From contig JBJEDY010000053.1 in the NCBI GenBank assembly GCA_051872535.1, forward strand, positions 1 to 38,329: a DNA stretch of 38,329 nt. The letters run 5' to 3'. Below, piece after piece: positions 25,910 to 33,384 of this stretch. The notes beneath the pieces were generated by a model, which worked only from the letters and a program-made list of their open reading frames with translations, had not been told where the DNA came from and searched no databases. The first letter of the stretch is position 1. Every line of letters begins with the position of its first letter. This stretch comes from CAOJBM01 sp051872535. GTDB lineage: Bacteria; Bacillota_I; Bacilli_A; RF39; UBA660. Position numbers and translations under genes: made by a program.

Positions 25910-26236
25910 AAATAAAATATAAACTAATTATAGCATAATTTTTATATTTTGTCTCAATTTCGCCACCTTTGAAATTACTATCTTTCCCAAATTTTTGCTT
26001 TTTAAATTAATATATTTATTATCTATAATATTTGTAGTTATAATACTATTAATGGTGCAGTTTTGGTACAACTAAAATTCTTATAAATAAAGGACAAATT
26101 AATAAATTAACACCATCAAATCTATGATTTGACACTATTTTTGCAAGTGCAAAAAGTGCTTTTGGAGTCATTTTTTTATTAAATATCCTTATGTAATAAG
26201 CATTTATCTAAAAAAGTGACACAAACACCTATCTTA
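25910..26236. other. Intergenic region with small ORF and GTGGCGAAA motif
   Basis: 327 bases between the broken tRNA-Arg and ART-like gene 2. It holds the tRNA copy's -10 region, one of three GTGGCGAAA motifs in this locus (minus strand, 25958-25966), and a 40-codon reading frame (26049-26171). No other gene seen. Confidence 0.5.
26049..26171 (-). CDS. Possible 40-residue peptide or gene relic
   Basis: A 40-codon frame beginning MTPKALFALAKIVSNHRFDG and ending VVPKLHH. Its composition (KALFALAK, NHRFDGVN) looks more like real protein than random AT-rich sequence. The open frame extends about 12 codons upstream of the ATG without a better start, and no clear ribosome binding site precedes it (AAGGAT is 14 bases away). 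It may be the remnant of a mobile-element gene left at the tRNA-Arg site. Weak support. Confidence 0.25.
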   Translation of the reverse strand: MTPKALFALAKIVSNHRFDGVNLLICPLFIRILVVPKLHH

Positions 26237-26887
26237 TTATATTACTTTCTTTTTAATATTCATTTTAGGTTGAATTATCTGCCCTGTACTAAATTCAACT
26301 ATTGGACAATCATAATTATACTTTTCTAATAAATCAGTAATCACATCTAATAATTCTATATCTTCTATTGAAACAAATTCTAGATATTGTCTTACATTGA
26401 TTGGCTCGTCTATACATATTTCATCAGCTAAGATACCGTAATTAGAAATTCTTAAATCATCAAGTATTTTTTTATTTAATAATAATGTTATGCCGTGGTA
26501 ATAACCTTTCCATGCATAATCTTCACTATAAAGTCCAGAGTTTAAATTGTAACAATTAATTACAAATTCATCCACATCTTCATAACTTATATTATGATCT
26601 CCAACAATTTTATCTACTATCTTTTCACCATAAAAATGAGGATGTAATTTTTTACTCAATTCATATATTTTTTGATCTAGCGGATAAAAACCTAATGATA
26701 TTCTTGAACTATAACCCATTTCAGCATAAACATTACATTTTGGAATTACATTATAATTTATACTTTCTTCGGCATTTACAATATAGCCTGTTTTTAATAT
26801 TGATTCAAATAAATATATACTACCATTATCACTATTTATTCCCTGAATACCATGGTATAAGTAATTTCTAATATCAATCTTTTCCAT
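26237..26887 (-). CDS. Putative ADP-ribosyltransferase-like protein 2, unknown function
   Basis: 216 residues, unrecognised. The start at 26887 has GGAGGAGG 5 bases upstream and TATAAT further up; a 22-residue upstream extension crosses these and is rejected. It begins with a YLYHGI motif, then FESILKTGYI, then SSRISLGFYPLDQ, later GITLLLNKKI and ADEICIDEPI. These correspond in order to YYFHSI, YILKYGILS, DYISLVDYDK, LSLMIDRNI and DDEVFAYEKI of the protein at 24927-25766. The HG...IL..G...ISL...E layout is that of ART/RNA phosphotransferase folds. It lies inside the interval bounded by two tRNA-Arg copies, next to a type I toxin locus, so it is probably element cargo. Confidence 0.5.
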   Translation of the reverse strand: MEKIDIRNYLYHGIQGINSDNGSIYLFESILKTGYIVNAEESINYNVIPKCNVYAEMGYSSRISLGFYPLDQKIYELSKKLHPHFYGEKIVDKIVGDHNISYEDVDEFVINCYNLNSGLYSEDYAWKGYYHGITLLLNKKILDDLRISNYGILADEICIDEPINVRQYLEFVSIEDIELLDVITDLLEKYNYDCPIVEFSTGQIIQPKMNIKKKVI

Positions 26888-26980
26888 ATATCCTCCTCCG
26901 TTTTTGTGGTTTATTATAACATAAAAAACTAAATATAAAATATATCTAGTCATATATAATATTAAATTTAACGAAAATCA

Positions 26981-27009
26981 TTGATTATGAACATATGTTT
27001 TGGTATAAT
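26981..27009 (+). promoter_or_regulatory. Promoter of the type I toxin mRNA
   Basis: TTGATT (26981-26986), 17-base spacer, TATAAT (27004-27009). Transcription should start close to 27016, exactly where the 5' pairing element begins. Confidence 0.7.
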
Positions 27010-27063
27010 TTATTTAGGAATACTTTAACAGTTGAGTGCTTACCTCCGAAAGGAGGTGGTGAA

Positions 27064-27138
27064 ATGACTAAGAAAGATTTTTTAATCTTTGCTTTAATCA
27101 TTATCATCCTTCTACTTATACTTCTATTATTCAAATGA
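27064..27138 (+). CDS. Small hydrophobic type I toxin (Fst-like arrangement)
   Basis: A 24-residue peptide: MTKKDF, then 17 almost purely Ile/Leu residues, ending LLFK. This is one membrane helix with a positively charged N-terminus. A GGAGGT site lies 6 bases upstream but is base-paired in a 6-bp hairpin with a GAAA loop. Such peptides depolarise membranes or disturb the envelope in type I systems (Fst, TxpA, BsrG, holin-like toxins); the sequence itself is too short to place in a named family. The RNA features on both strands are the stronger evidence. It sits between two tRNA-Arg copies, consistent with an element-stabilising role. Confidence 0.65.
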   Translation: MTKKDFLIFALIIIILLLILLLFK

Positions 27139-27149
27139 TAATGAATTAT

Positions 27150-27212
27150 AAAAAGAAAATGCACTCAATCTAACAAGATTAAGTGCGACCCAAATTGGTG
27201 AGTACTCAACTT
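27150..27212 (-). ncRNA. Convergent antisense RNA (RNA II-like antitoxin)
   Basis: Minus strand: -35 TTGCAT (27241-27246), 18-base spacer, -10 TAACAT (27217-27222), predicted start near 27210. The RNA would carry GTTGAGTACTCACC, which resembles the GTTGAGTGCTTACC of the toxin 5' leader. It ends at GCACTTAATCT-TGTT-AGATTGAGTGC (27161-27186) followed by ATTTTCTTTTT, a terminator that works only in this direction. Predicted length is about 60 bases, close to the RNA II of Fst/par. Boundaries are predicted, not measured. Confidence 0.5.
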
Positions 27213-27272
27213 TGCGATGTTAAGTATTCCTTTTTATTTTATGCAAGTTTCCTTGACATATTCATAATAACA

Positions 27273-27297
27273 TAAAAAAGACTTTTTGACAAGTCTT
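27273..27297 (-). terminator. Terminator of the intact tRNA-Arg gene
   Basis: AAGACTT-GTCA-AAAAGTCTTTTTT on the minus strand, 12 bases after the CCA end. Nearly identical to the element after the broken copy. Confidence 0.7.
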
Positions 27298-27308
27298 CGA
27301 TTTCATAC

Positions 27309-27385
27309 TGGTGTCCCCGATAGGACTCGAACCTACCACCTAAAGTTTAGGAAACTTTTGCTCTATCCCGATGAGCTACGAGGAC
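27309..27385 (-). tRNA. tRNA-Arg(CCU), intact, CCA encoded
   Basis: Acceptor GTCCTCG pairs with CGGGGAC (one G-U), discriminator A, then CCA in the gene. The D-stem is GCTC/GAGC, the anticodon stem AAAGT/ACTTT with loop TTCCTAA (anticodon CCU, codon AGG), and the T-arm GTAGG-TTCGAGT-CCTAT. A TATAAT box (in TATGTTATAATTAA) lies about 20 bases upstream. The rest of this locus contains a broken duplicate and a 5' half-gene of the same isoacceptor. Confidence 0.95.
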
Positions 27386-27717
27386 ATATAAAATACAAAT
27401 TAATTATAACATACTTTTGATAACTTATTTTATATTTTTTAGATCTTTGCCACCATTTCGCCACTAAATATTATCGTAATCTTTTCCCTGACCTTATTTT
27501 AAAGGAAATTATAAAAATAATATTCTCTCCCTTTTAAGTAATAATTTTATCTGATATAAGATTTTCTAATTTACAAGAAATTTTTAAAGATATTTTTGTA
27601 TTTTTGTGTTAATTTTAAAAAGTGGAAAAAATTTCTTACACTTTTTCGCCACTTTATATTTTTATAAAATTTATCCTAGCCCTTTATTATCAATGAATTT
27701 TTCATTTTTGAATTATT
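27386..27717. other. Gene-free stretch with two GTGGCGAAA motifs
   Basis: 332 bases without a credible gene. On the minus strand GTGGCGAAA occurs at 27456-27464 (followed by TGGTGGC) and 27644-27652. Near the second, AAAAAGTG ... CACTTTTT can form a hairpin. It looks like decayed attachment-site or integrase-end sequence. Confidence 0.4.
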
Positions 27718-27758
27718 CCTTAGGAGGCAGGTACTCTATCCAACTGAGTTACAAGGAC
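27718..27758 (-). pseudogene. 5' half of a second tRNA-Arg(CCU)
   Basis: From 27758 the minus strand reads GTCCTTG-TA-ACTC-AGTTGGATA-GAGT-A-CCTGC-CTCCTAA, a canonical D-arm and anticodon loop with anticodon CCU. After CTCCTAAGG the sequence departs: the 3' anticodon strand, T-arm and acceptor strand are missing. It differs from the intact copy in the D-loop and anticodon stem, so it comes from a different tRNA-Arg gene, cut just past the anticodon, a common crossover point of tyrosine integrases. Confidence 0.75.
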
Positions 27759-27792
27759 ATCAACAAAATAATAGTAACATAAAAAGAAGAAC

Positions 27793-28773
27793 TTATCCAG
27801 CTCTTTTAATTTCTTTTTCTTCACTTATATCATACATTTGTGTATCTTCAATGCTAAGTTTTTGTTCTTTTCTAATTTTCTTTTTAATTGTCATAGTTTT
27901 ATTACCACGATATGCTTCTTTGTATTTTTCTAGAAATTCACGATAGTCTTCTTTATTATCAATTGTTTTAATAATTAAATCATAAGGATGTTTTTTGAAA
28001 TAATCACGAGTTGTCGGTTCTATTTCATAAGAATCTTTAGTTTCACTTTTAATAATAAAGTTGGCATAACATTTATCTAAACATTTTACAACTAAAACAT
28101 GAAGTGTTTCAGAATTTCTAACAATTAAGTTTTTAGCTATTTTAGTATATAATCCATTAGCAGAAGAAATATTATTGGCACCAACTAGTTTGTAATAATT
28201 AGGCATTGTAAATGTCGTTTCAATTATTTCTGCTTCTTCATCTAAAGCCATTTCTTCATCAGTGATTTTTTCACAAATATAATAATCTTTATTTTCTTCT
28301 TTAACTCTAAAGATCATATGTTCATTATCATTTAAACCAATATATAAAATAGAACTTTTTGATTTCTCTGGTTCAGTTACTTCTATCTTTTCTGTTTCAA
28401 TTACTTTTTGTTTAGTTTCTATAATTGTTTTTCCACTATTTTCTTCTTCATTTAATAGTGTACTTTCAGCAATAATTTCTTTTTCTTTAATATCTTTTTT
28501 TGTATAATCTTTAATTCTATACTGAATTTCTCCATAAGCTGGAAGATGAATTGATTCATATAAATCTTTTAACATTTCTTTTGTGAAAGAATAATCTACA
28601 TAATATATACCATTTTCTTTGATAACCGGAACTATAAAATTAGACACAGGATTATCAATATTAGTACAAGTTATAAATTCACGTTTGTAGGCAGGACTGT
28701 ATTTATGATCAATAATTAAGACACGATCATATCCACCTTTTTTATTTTGAAGTTCACAACTTAAACTTAACAT
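27793..28773 (-). CDS. Protein of unknown function with acidic linker
   Basis: 326 residues, unrecognised. The N-terminal domain (about 1-100, YDRVLIIDHKYSPAYKREF ... YVDYSFTKEMLKDLYESI) is followed by a Glu/Lys/Thr-rich linker (about 100-140), then a second domain (about 140-285: ILYIGLNDNEHMIFRVKEE, YYKLVGANNISSANGLYTKIAKNLIVRN), and ends with a Lys-rich tail (KKKIRKEQK) before a charged end. No signal peptide or membrane segment, so cytoplasmic. It starts after AAGGTG and follows the HD gene by 11 bases, so they are probably co-transcribed. Confidence 0.65.
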   Translation of the reverse strand: MLSLSCELQNKKGGYDRVLIIDHKYSPAYKREFITCTNIDNPVSNFIVPVIKENGIYYVDYSFTKEMLKDLYESIHLPAYGEIQYRIKDYTKKDIKEKEIIAESTLLNEEENSGKTIIETKQKVIETEKIEVTEPEKSKSSILYIGLNDNEHMIFRVKEENKDYYICEKITDEEMALDEEAEIIETTFTMPNYYKLVGANNISSANGLYTKIAKNLIVRNSETLHVLVVKCLDKCYANFIIKSETKDSYEIEPTTRDYFKKHPYDLIIKTIDNKEDYREFLEKYKEAYRGNKTMTIKKKIRKEQKLSIEDTQMYDISEEKEIKRAG

Positions 28774-28784
28774 ATTTACACCTT

Positions 28785-29288
28785 CTATCTTTGAATAGTT
28801 ATTAAATTAAATATAAATAGTAATAGTACATTTAAAGCTAGACTCGATTTAAAACAACACATTTCATAAGCTGCAACTGCTTTATCCATTGTTGTAACTA
28901 ACCAGCTTTCTTTATATTTAGGAATTTCTGGAGATAGAGGAAACATATGAGATTTAATAATGTTTTCTTCTATCTTACCTATATTATAATACTTTTTAGC
29001 ATTTTCTAAAGCAATAAGTGGATGTTCTTTTAATTTTTCAACTTTATTTGTAGCACTTGTAAATTCATCATTAGTATAAAAATCATGTAGTAATGCTGCT
29101 CTTGTAACTAACTTTATATTTTTCATATGTAAAAACTTTGCCACTTTAAAAGTGAATTTGGCAACCCTTAGAGAGTGTCCATATCTTGATATACCATGAT
29201 GTAATTCTTTATCAAGTTCTTTAAATTTATTATTATTAAGAATGTCCCCGCAGTACGAGTCAAACTCCTTCGTTTTCTTCTTTGTCAT
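28785..29288 (-). CDS. HD-domain phosphohydrolase-like protein
   Basis: 167 residues. The HD metal motif is spread as RYGHSLRVAKF (first His), ALLHDFYT (His-Asp), IIKSHMFPL (His) and TTMDKAVAAYE (Asp). The family hydrolyses phosphomonoesters or nucleotides; the substrate is unknown. The C-terminal 20 residues are strongly hydrophobic (ALNVLLLFIFNLI), suggesting a tail anchor. The start at 29288 has GAGGTGAG 5 bases upstream. First gene of a pair with the unknown protein downstream. Confidence 0.78.
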   Translation of the reverse strand: MTKKKTKEFDSYCGDILNNNKFKELDKELHHGISRYGHSLRVAKFTFKVAKFLHMKNIKLVTRAALLHDFYTNDEFTSATNKVEKLKEHPLIALENAKKYYNIGKIEENIIKSHMFPLSPEIPKYKESWLVTTMDKAVAAYEMCCFKSSLALNVLLLFIFNLITIQR

Positions 29289-29402
29289 TCTGCTCACCTC
29301 AGACTATGACATTATATCAAAAATCTTAGAAGAAATCAACTTTGCTACATCTTATAATAATTCTATGATACGAAAAAATAATTTTGTAATAGTTTTGTCT
29401 AT

Positions 29403-30335
29403 TTAACGCATTATTATGTAGATTATATATTGCAAATATAAGAAAATCATAACAATTCCTTGGAAACGACCTAAGTCTTTATTTTTACATAATTTATAAA
29501 CTATTAAACCTACTATTGTCATTACAATTAAATCAATTAAAATATGAAAATTAATAACTAATGGATTTATTGCACTTGAAACTCCTAAAATAAATAAGAT
29601 ATTAAATATATTAGAACCAATTACATTTCCAATTGCAAGGTCATTTTCACCTTTTATTGTTGCTACAACAGATGTTACAAGTTCTGGTAAAGATGTTCCA
29701 ACTGCTACTATTGTAAGACCTATTAAATGTTCACTAACACCAAAAGAACTGGCTATTATTGTAGCACTATCAACAACAGCATTACCACCTAAAATTGTCC
29801 CAAAAAGACCAAAGATGATTTTGAAGATATATGAATATTTAAAAGGTAATTTTTCTTCGTGAATATTGCTTTCTTTATGACTTTTAATAAGATTATATAA
29901 ATATAAAGATAATAGTACTAAGAATAATAGTCCCTCTTTGCGACTTAAACTTATAAAATTAGGACTAACAAAATAGTCAACAAAAACAAATATTAAAAAT
30001 AAAATATAGGTTAATAATAAAAAGGGAAAATCTTTCGAAATAATTTGTTTATCTGCTGTTAATGGTTTAAATAAGGAACTCACTCCTAAAACTAAAAGAA
30101 TATTGCAGATGTTAGAACCAATTATATTACCAACTGCTATGCCATTTTTTCCTTCAATGCTAGAAATAATACTTACAGTTGCTTCTGGAGCACTAGTTCC
30201 AAAGGCAACAATAGTTAAACCAATTATAAGTGTTGATATACCTAATGATTTAGCGAGTTTACTACTGCCATCAACAAATATATCAGCACATTTTACTAAA
30301 ATTATAAAACCAATTATTAAAATAATGTATGCCAT
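29403..30335 (-). CDS. Calcium/sodium antiporter, CaCA/YrbG family
   Basis: 310 residues, about ten membrane helices in two homologous halves. The alpha repeats are GLTIVAFGTSAPEATVSI with GNIIGSNICN in the first half, and GLTIVAVGTSLPELVTSV with GNVIGSNIFN in the second; the GTS.PE Glu residues bind the cation. It exchanges Ca2+ (or K+) for Na+ or H+ across the membrane. The start at 30335 follows GGAGGAG by 4 bases; an upstream hydrophobic extension to 30407 lacks a site and is rejected. Monocistronic. Confidence 0.92.
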   Translation of the reverse strand: MAYIILIIGFIILVKCADIFVDGSSKLAKSLGISTLIIGLTIVAFGTSAPEATVSIISSIEGKNGIAVGNIIGSNICNILLVLGVSSLFKPLTADKQIISKDFPFLLLTYILFLIFVFVDYFVSPNFISLSRKEGLLFLVLLSLYLYNLIKSHKESNIHEEKLPFKYSYIFKIIFGLFGTILGGNAVVDSATIIASSFGVSEHLIGLTIVAVGTSLPELVTSVVATIKGENDLAIGNVIGSNIFNILFILGVSSAINPLVINFHILIDLIVMTIVGLIVYKLCKNKDLGRFQGIVMIFLYLQYIIYIIMR

Positions 30336-30414
30336 ATCTCCTCCACAATATCTATAAAAATATATGTAGAAGATAAAATTAATATACAAAATAAAAAATA
30401 TTATCAATGCATTC

Positions 30415-30446
30415 GGTCACTTTTTGGTCACTTTTTAGTCACTTTA
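30415..30446. repeat. Three direct iterons spaced 11 bp
   Basis: GGTCACTTTTT, GGTCACTTTTT and AGTCACTTTA begin at 30415, 30426 and 30437. The 11-bp period puts them on one DNA face, as for arm-type integrase sites or replication iterons. They lie about 50 bp past the 3' end of a tRNA-like sequence. Confidence 0.6.
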
Positions 30447-30494
30447 TTTTTATGTAAGAAAAAACGAACCAAAATGGTTCGAGTAATTCATCAA

Positions 30495-30570
30495 TGGTGC
30501 CGATTGACTGAGTTGAACAAGTCACCTTATGCAAACAACGCATACGTTCTAACGTTATTACTAAATCGGC
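30495..30570 (-). pseudogene. Degenerate tRNA-Thr(UGU)-like sequence
   Basis: Minus strand, 76 bases. Acceptor GCCGATT pairs perfectly with AATCGGC, then A and CCA. The anticodon stem TATGC/GCATA is perfect with loop GTTGTTT, giving UGU. The D-arm (GTAATAACGTTAGAAC) lacks the GG and has only two pairs, and the T-stem (GACTTG ... CAGTC) needs a bulge. The elbow would be unstable, so it is probably a tRNA relic; a functional but odd tRNA cannot be excluded. Confidence 0.55.
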
Positions 30571-30718
30571 ATATATAAGGAATTAATAATTCCAAACTAA
30601 TAGTACCACAATAACCTGTATTTGGCAAATATTACATCATTAATTCCTTACTATTATTATGAACTCTGTAAAGTATTTTATACTATTAAATTTTATTATT
30701 TCAGCAAAAACGTGAATT

Positions 30719-33274
30719 TTATTCTGTTCTTAATGCTTCAACCGGATCCTTTTTTGATGCTATTTTAGCTGGAATGAATCCTGCTATGACAGTTAACATA
30801 ATACTAATAACTATTAAGATAACAGCACCATTAACTGGTAGTTTAGATAAATTACTAATATCTGTTATTTTTTTAATAACAATATTTGCTGGTATATTAA
30901 TTAATAATGTAACAACAATACCTAGAACACCTGCACATAATCCTTCAATTAAAGTTTCAGCATTAAATACTCTTGAAATATCTTTTTTAGAAGCACCCAT
31001 TGCTCTTAAAATACCAATTTCCTTTGTTCTTTCAATTACTGAAATATAAGTTATTATAGCTATCATTATAGATGATACAACTAAACTTATAGCAACGAAT
31101 GCAATTAAAACACTACTAATAACGTTAATAATTGTTGAAACAGAAGACATCATTATTCCTACTACATCAGTATAAGTAATTTGTTCATTTTCATCTTTAT
31201 CTTCATTATACTTATCAATAATCTTAGTAATTTCTTCTTTTGAATCGAAATCCTTAGGATAAATGTTAATAGAATCAGGACTTTCTAAATTTGCTACTCC
31301 TAATTTACTAAGGTTATTTTCATAAGTACTATTTGCATTTTCAGCATATGAAGAAATATATTTTTCTAATTCTTTCTGACTCATTTTTTGTAAAGATTGT
31401 TTTTGTGCTGGAGTTAAACTTGCTATATCAAATTCTTCTGTTGAAGTAAATTTAGTATTAGTAAAGACATTTATTTCAGGATTAGCTAATTGTTGTTTTA
31501 CTATCTTATGTTCATTTGTAGCATTAATTAAATGTTCAACTAAGCCATGTGTATAACCTACCATTCCTGAATTGGATTCTCCTACTATTCCATCAGAACT
31601 TGGTTTAATAATACCAACTATTCTAACTTCTTCAGCATTTTTGATGACTTTTTTCATATATTCTTTATCGCTTTTAGAATCAACCCATATACCATTTATT
31701 TCTTGATAATATTCAGCACTTGGAACTAGTTTAAATGATAATCCTAATAATTCTTCTTTTGTGTATGTATGGTTTTCAAAATGAACTTCTTGACCAGAAA
31801 TCATATTATTAAACTCAGTTTTTAAGTCTTCTTGAGATAATAAACCTAAACTATATAAAGTATAATCAGATATTTCATTATTATCATTAATTAAAAGAAT
31901 CATTTCATTATATTCTTTAGGCCATGCACCTGCAACTAATTCATATTGTTGTTCTAATAGTTCTTGGTTATCCATAAGTTCATAGAAAACATCATAATTT
32001 GACATATAACCAGAATAAGCACTTGATATACCATCGGTACCCATACCTATAGCATCAAAAATTTTTGTTGGATTTACTTGCGTAATTTTTTCAGTATCAT
32101 TTTTATAAAGATTTAGAGTTACATTATATCCATATTTAATATCTGATATATAATCATTAATCTTTTTACCATCATTTTCTAGATAATTTTTAAAGTTTTC
32201 TAGATCATTAACTTTAACTTCTTGAGACATTGTTGTAAATAAATCTCCCATAATATTTAAAGAATGAATATTATCATCATCATATTCTTTCTTTTCACTA
32301 TTTCCCATCATAGCTGTCATCATTGTAGACATATCGATAGATTCTTTTTGAATAACTAAAGGATAAGAACTTAATGTTTCTTCTTCAACTTTATCAATAT
32401 AATTTTGAATACCATTAGCTAAGGACAAAATTAAAGCAATTCCTATAATACCTATAGAACCAGCAAATGCTGTTAATAAAGTACGACCTTTCTTAGTCAT
32501 TAAATTATTTAAACTTAGAGATAATGCTGTTAAAAAACTCATTGAAGTCTTTTTAGTTTTTTTATTATTTTCAACTTTTTTTAATTCCTCTTTACCATCA
32601 AATGGATTTGTATCATCAATAATTTCTCCATCTAATAATTTAACAATACGATTAGAATAGTTAATTGCTAATTCAGGATTATGAGTTACCATGATTACTA
32701 GTTTATCTTTAGCTATTTCACTTAATAAATCCATTACTTGTAAACTTGTTTCAGAATCTAATGCTCCAGTTGGTTCATCAGCAAGTAATATTTCTGGATC
32801 ATTTACTAAAGCTCTTGCTATTGCAATTCTTTGCATTTGACCACCAGACATTTGGTTAGGTTTTTTATACATTTGTTTTTCTAATCCAACTTTTTTTAAA
32901 ACAGCTATACTTCTTTTTCTTCTTTCTTCCTTACCAATTCCAGATAATGTTAATGCTAGTTCAACATTTCTTAGTGCAGTTTGATGAGGAATTAAATTAT
33001 AACTTTGAAAAACAAAACCTACACGATGATTACGATATGTATCCCAATCACGATCATTAAACTCCTTAGTAGATATCCCATTAATTATTAAGTCACCTTG
33101 GGTATATTTATCTAATCCTCCAATTATATTTAACATTGTAGTTTTTCCACTACCACTTTGTCCTAAAATAGAAACAAACTCATTTTGACGAAACTTTATA
33201 TCAATTTTATTTAAAGCTTTTTGCTTAGTACCTGCTACTTCATATATTTTACTTATTTTCTTTAGTTCTAGCAT
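30719..33274 (-). CDS. MacB-like ABC transporter: fused ATPase and FtsX-type permease
   Basis: 851 residues. Residues 1-225 are the ATPase: Walker A GQSGSGKTT, signature MSGGQMQRIA, Walker B ILLADEPTGALD, H-loop VTHNPELA. After a Lys-rich linker comes TM1 (about 265-290), a large extracellular domain (about 300-640), then three helices with the FtsX mark ERTKEIGILRAMGASKKDIS and the end AKIASKKDPVEALRTE. In Firmicutes such mechanotransmission transporters handle antimicrobial peptides, lipoproteins or cell-wall hydrolase activation. No two-component system is adjacent. The start at 33274 has AAAGGAG 9 bases upstream; an earlier TTG is rejected. Confidence 0.92.
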   Translation of the reverse strand: MLELKKISKIYEVAGTKQKALNKIDIKFRQNEFVSILGQSGSGKTTMLNIIGGLDKYTQGDLIINGISTKEFNDRDWDTYRNHRVGFVFQSYNLIPHQTALRNVELALTLSGIGKEERRKRSIAVLKKVGLEKQMYKKPNQMSGGQMQRIAIARALVNDPEILLADEPTGALDSETSLQVMDLLSEIAKDKLVIMVTHNPELAINYSNRIVKLLDGEIIDDTNPFDGKEELKKVENNKKTKKTSMSFLTALSLSLNNLMTKKGRTLLTAFAGSIGIIGIALILSLANGIQNYIDKVEEETLSSYPLVIQKESIDMSTMMTAMMGNSEKKEYDDDNIHSLNIMGDLFTTMSQEVKVNDLENFKNYLENDGKKINDYISDIKYGYNVTLNLYKNDTEKITQVNPTKIFDAIGMGTDGISSAYSGYMSNYDVFYELMDNQELLEQQYELVAGAWPKEYNEMILLINDNNEISDYTLYSLGLLSQEDLKTEFNNMISGQEVHFENHTYTKEELLGLSFKLVPSAEYYQEINGIWVDSKSDKEYMKKVIKNAEEVRIVGIIKPSSDGIVGESNSGMVGYTHGLVEHLINATNEHKIVKQQLANPEINVFTNTKFTSTEEFDIASLTPAQKQSLQKMSQKELEKYISSYAENANSTYENNLSKLGVANLESPDSINIYPKDFDSKEEITKIIDKYNEDKDENEQITYTDVVGIMMSSVSTIINVISSVLIAFVAISLVVSSIMIAIITYISVIERTKEIGILRAMGASKKDISRVFNAETLIEGLCAGVLGIVVTLLINIPANIVIKKITDISNLSKLPVNGAVILIVISIMLTVIAGFIPAKIASKKDPVEALRTE

Positions 33275-33362
33275 AGTAGTCACTCCTTTACTCAAAATAT
33301 AATACCACTATTCTTATTTTATTGTAAACTATTAAAAGAAATGTGCTTATTCCCTAAAATTT

Positions 33363-33384
33363 AAAAAAAATCACTTTCGTGATT
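33363..33384 (-). terminator. Terminator of the helical-bundle protein gene
   Basis: AATCAC-GAAA-GTGATT then six or more T on the minus strand. Confidence 0.8.

Larger units (their letters stand above)
27016..27240 (+). ncRNA. Toxin mRNA with foldback structure (RNA I-like)
   Basis: The 5' end AGGAATACTTTAAC (27016-27029) is complementary to GTTAAGTATTCCT (27219-27231) with one bulge, so the transcript ends can pair, a feature of Fst/par and related type I toxin mRNAs. The Shine-Dalgarno is buried in ACCTCC-GAAA-GGAGGT (27042-27057). A second pairing, TTGAGTGC (27032-27039) with GCACTCAA (27161-27168), can also form. The mRNA probably ends in the T-run after 27231. Confidence 0.6.
30408..30718. 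other. Gene-free region with iterons and tRNA-like remnant
   Basis: 311 bases without a protein gene. It holds three GTGAC iterons (30415-30446), a degenerate tRNA-Thr-like sequence (30495-30570), and the inverted repeat AAGGAATTAA / TTAATTCCTT around 30578 and 30642. Confidence 0.55.

Noticed and set aside
30576..30651. Inverted repeat AAGGAATTAA / TTAATTCCTT next to the tRNA-Thr relic
   Set aside because: Arms are about 55 bases apart, very AT-rich and without a T-run; no clear terminator or operator.
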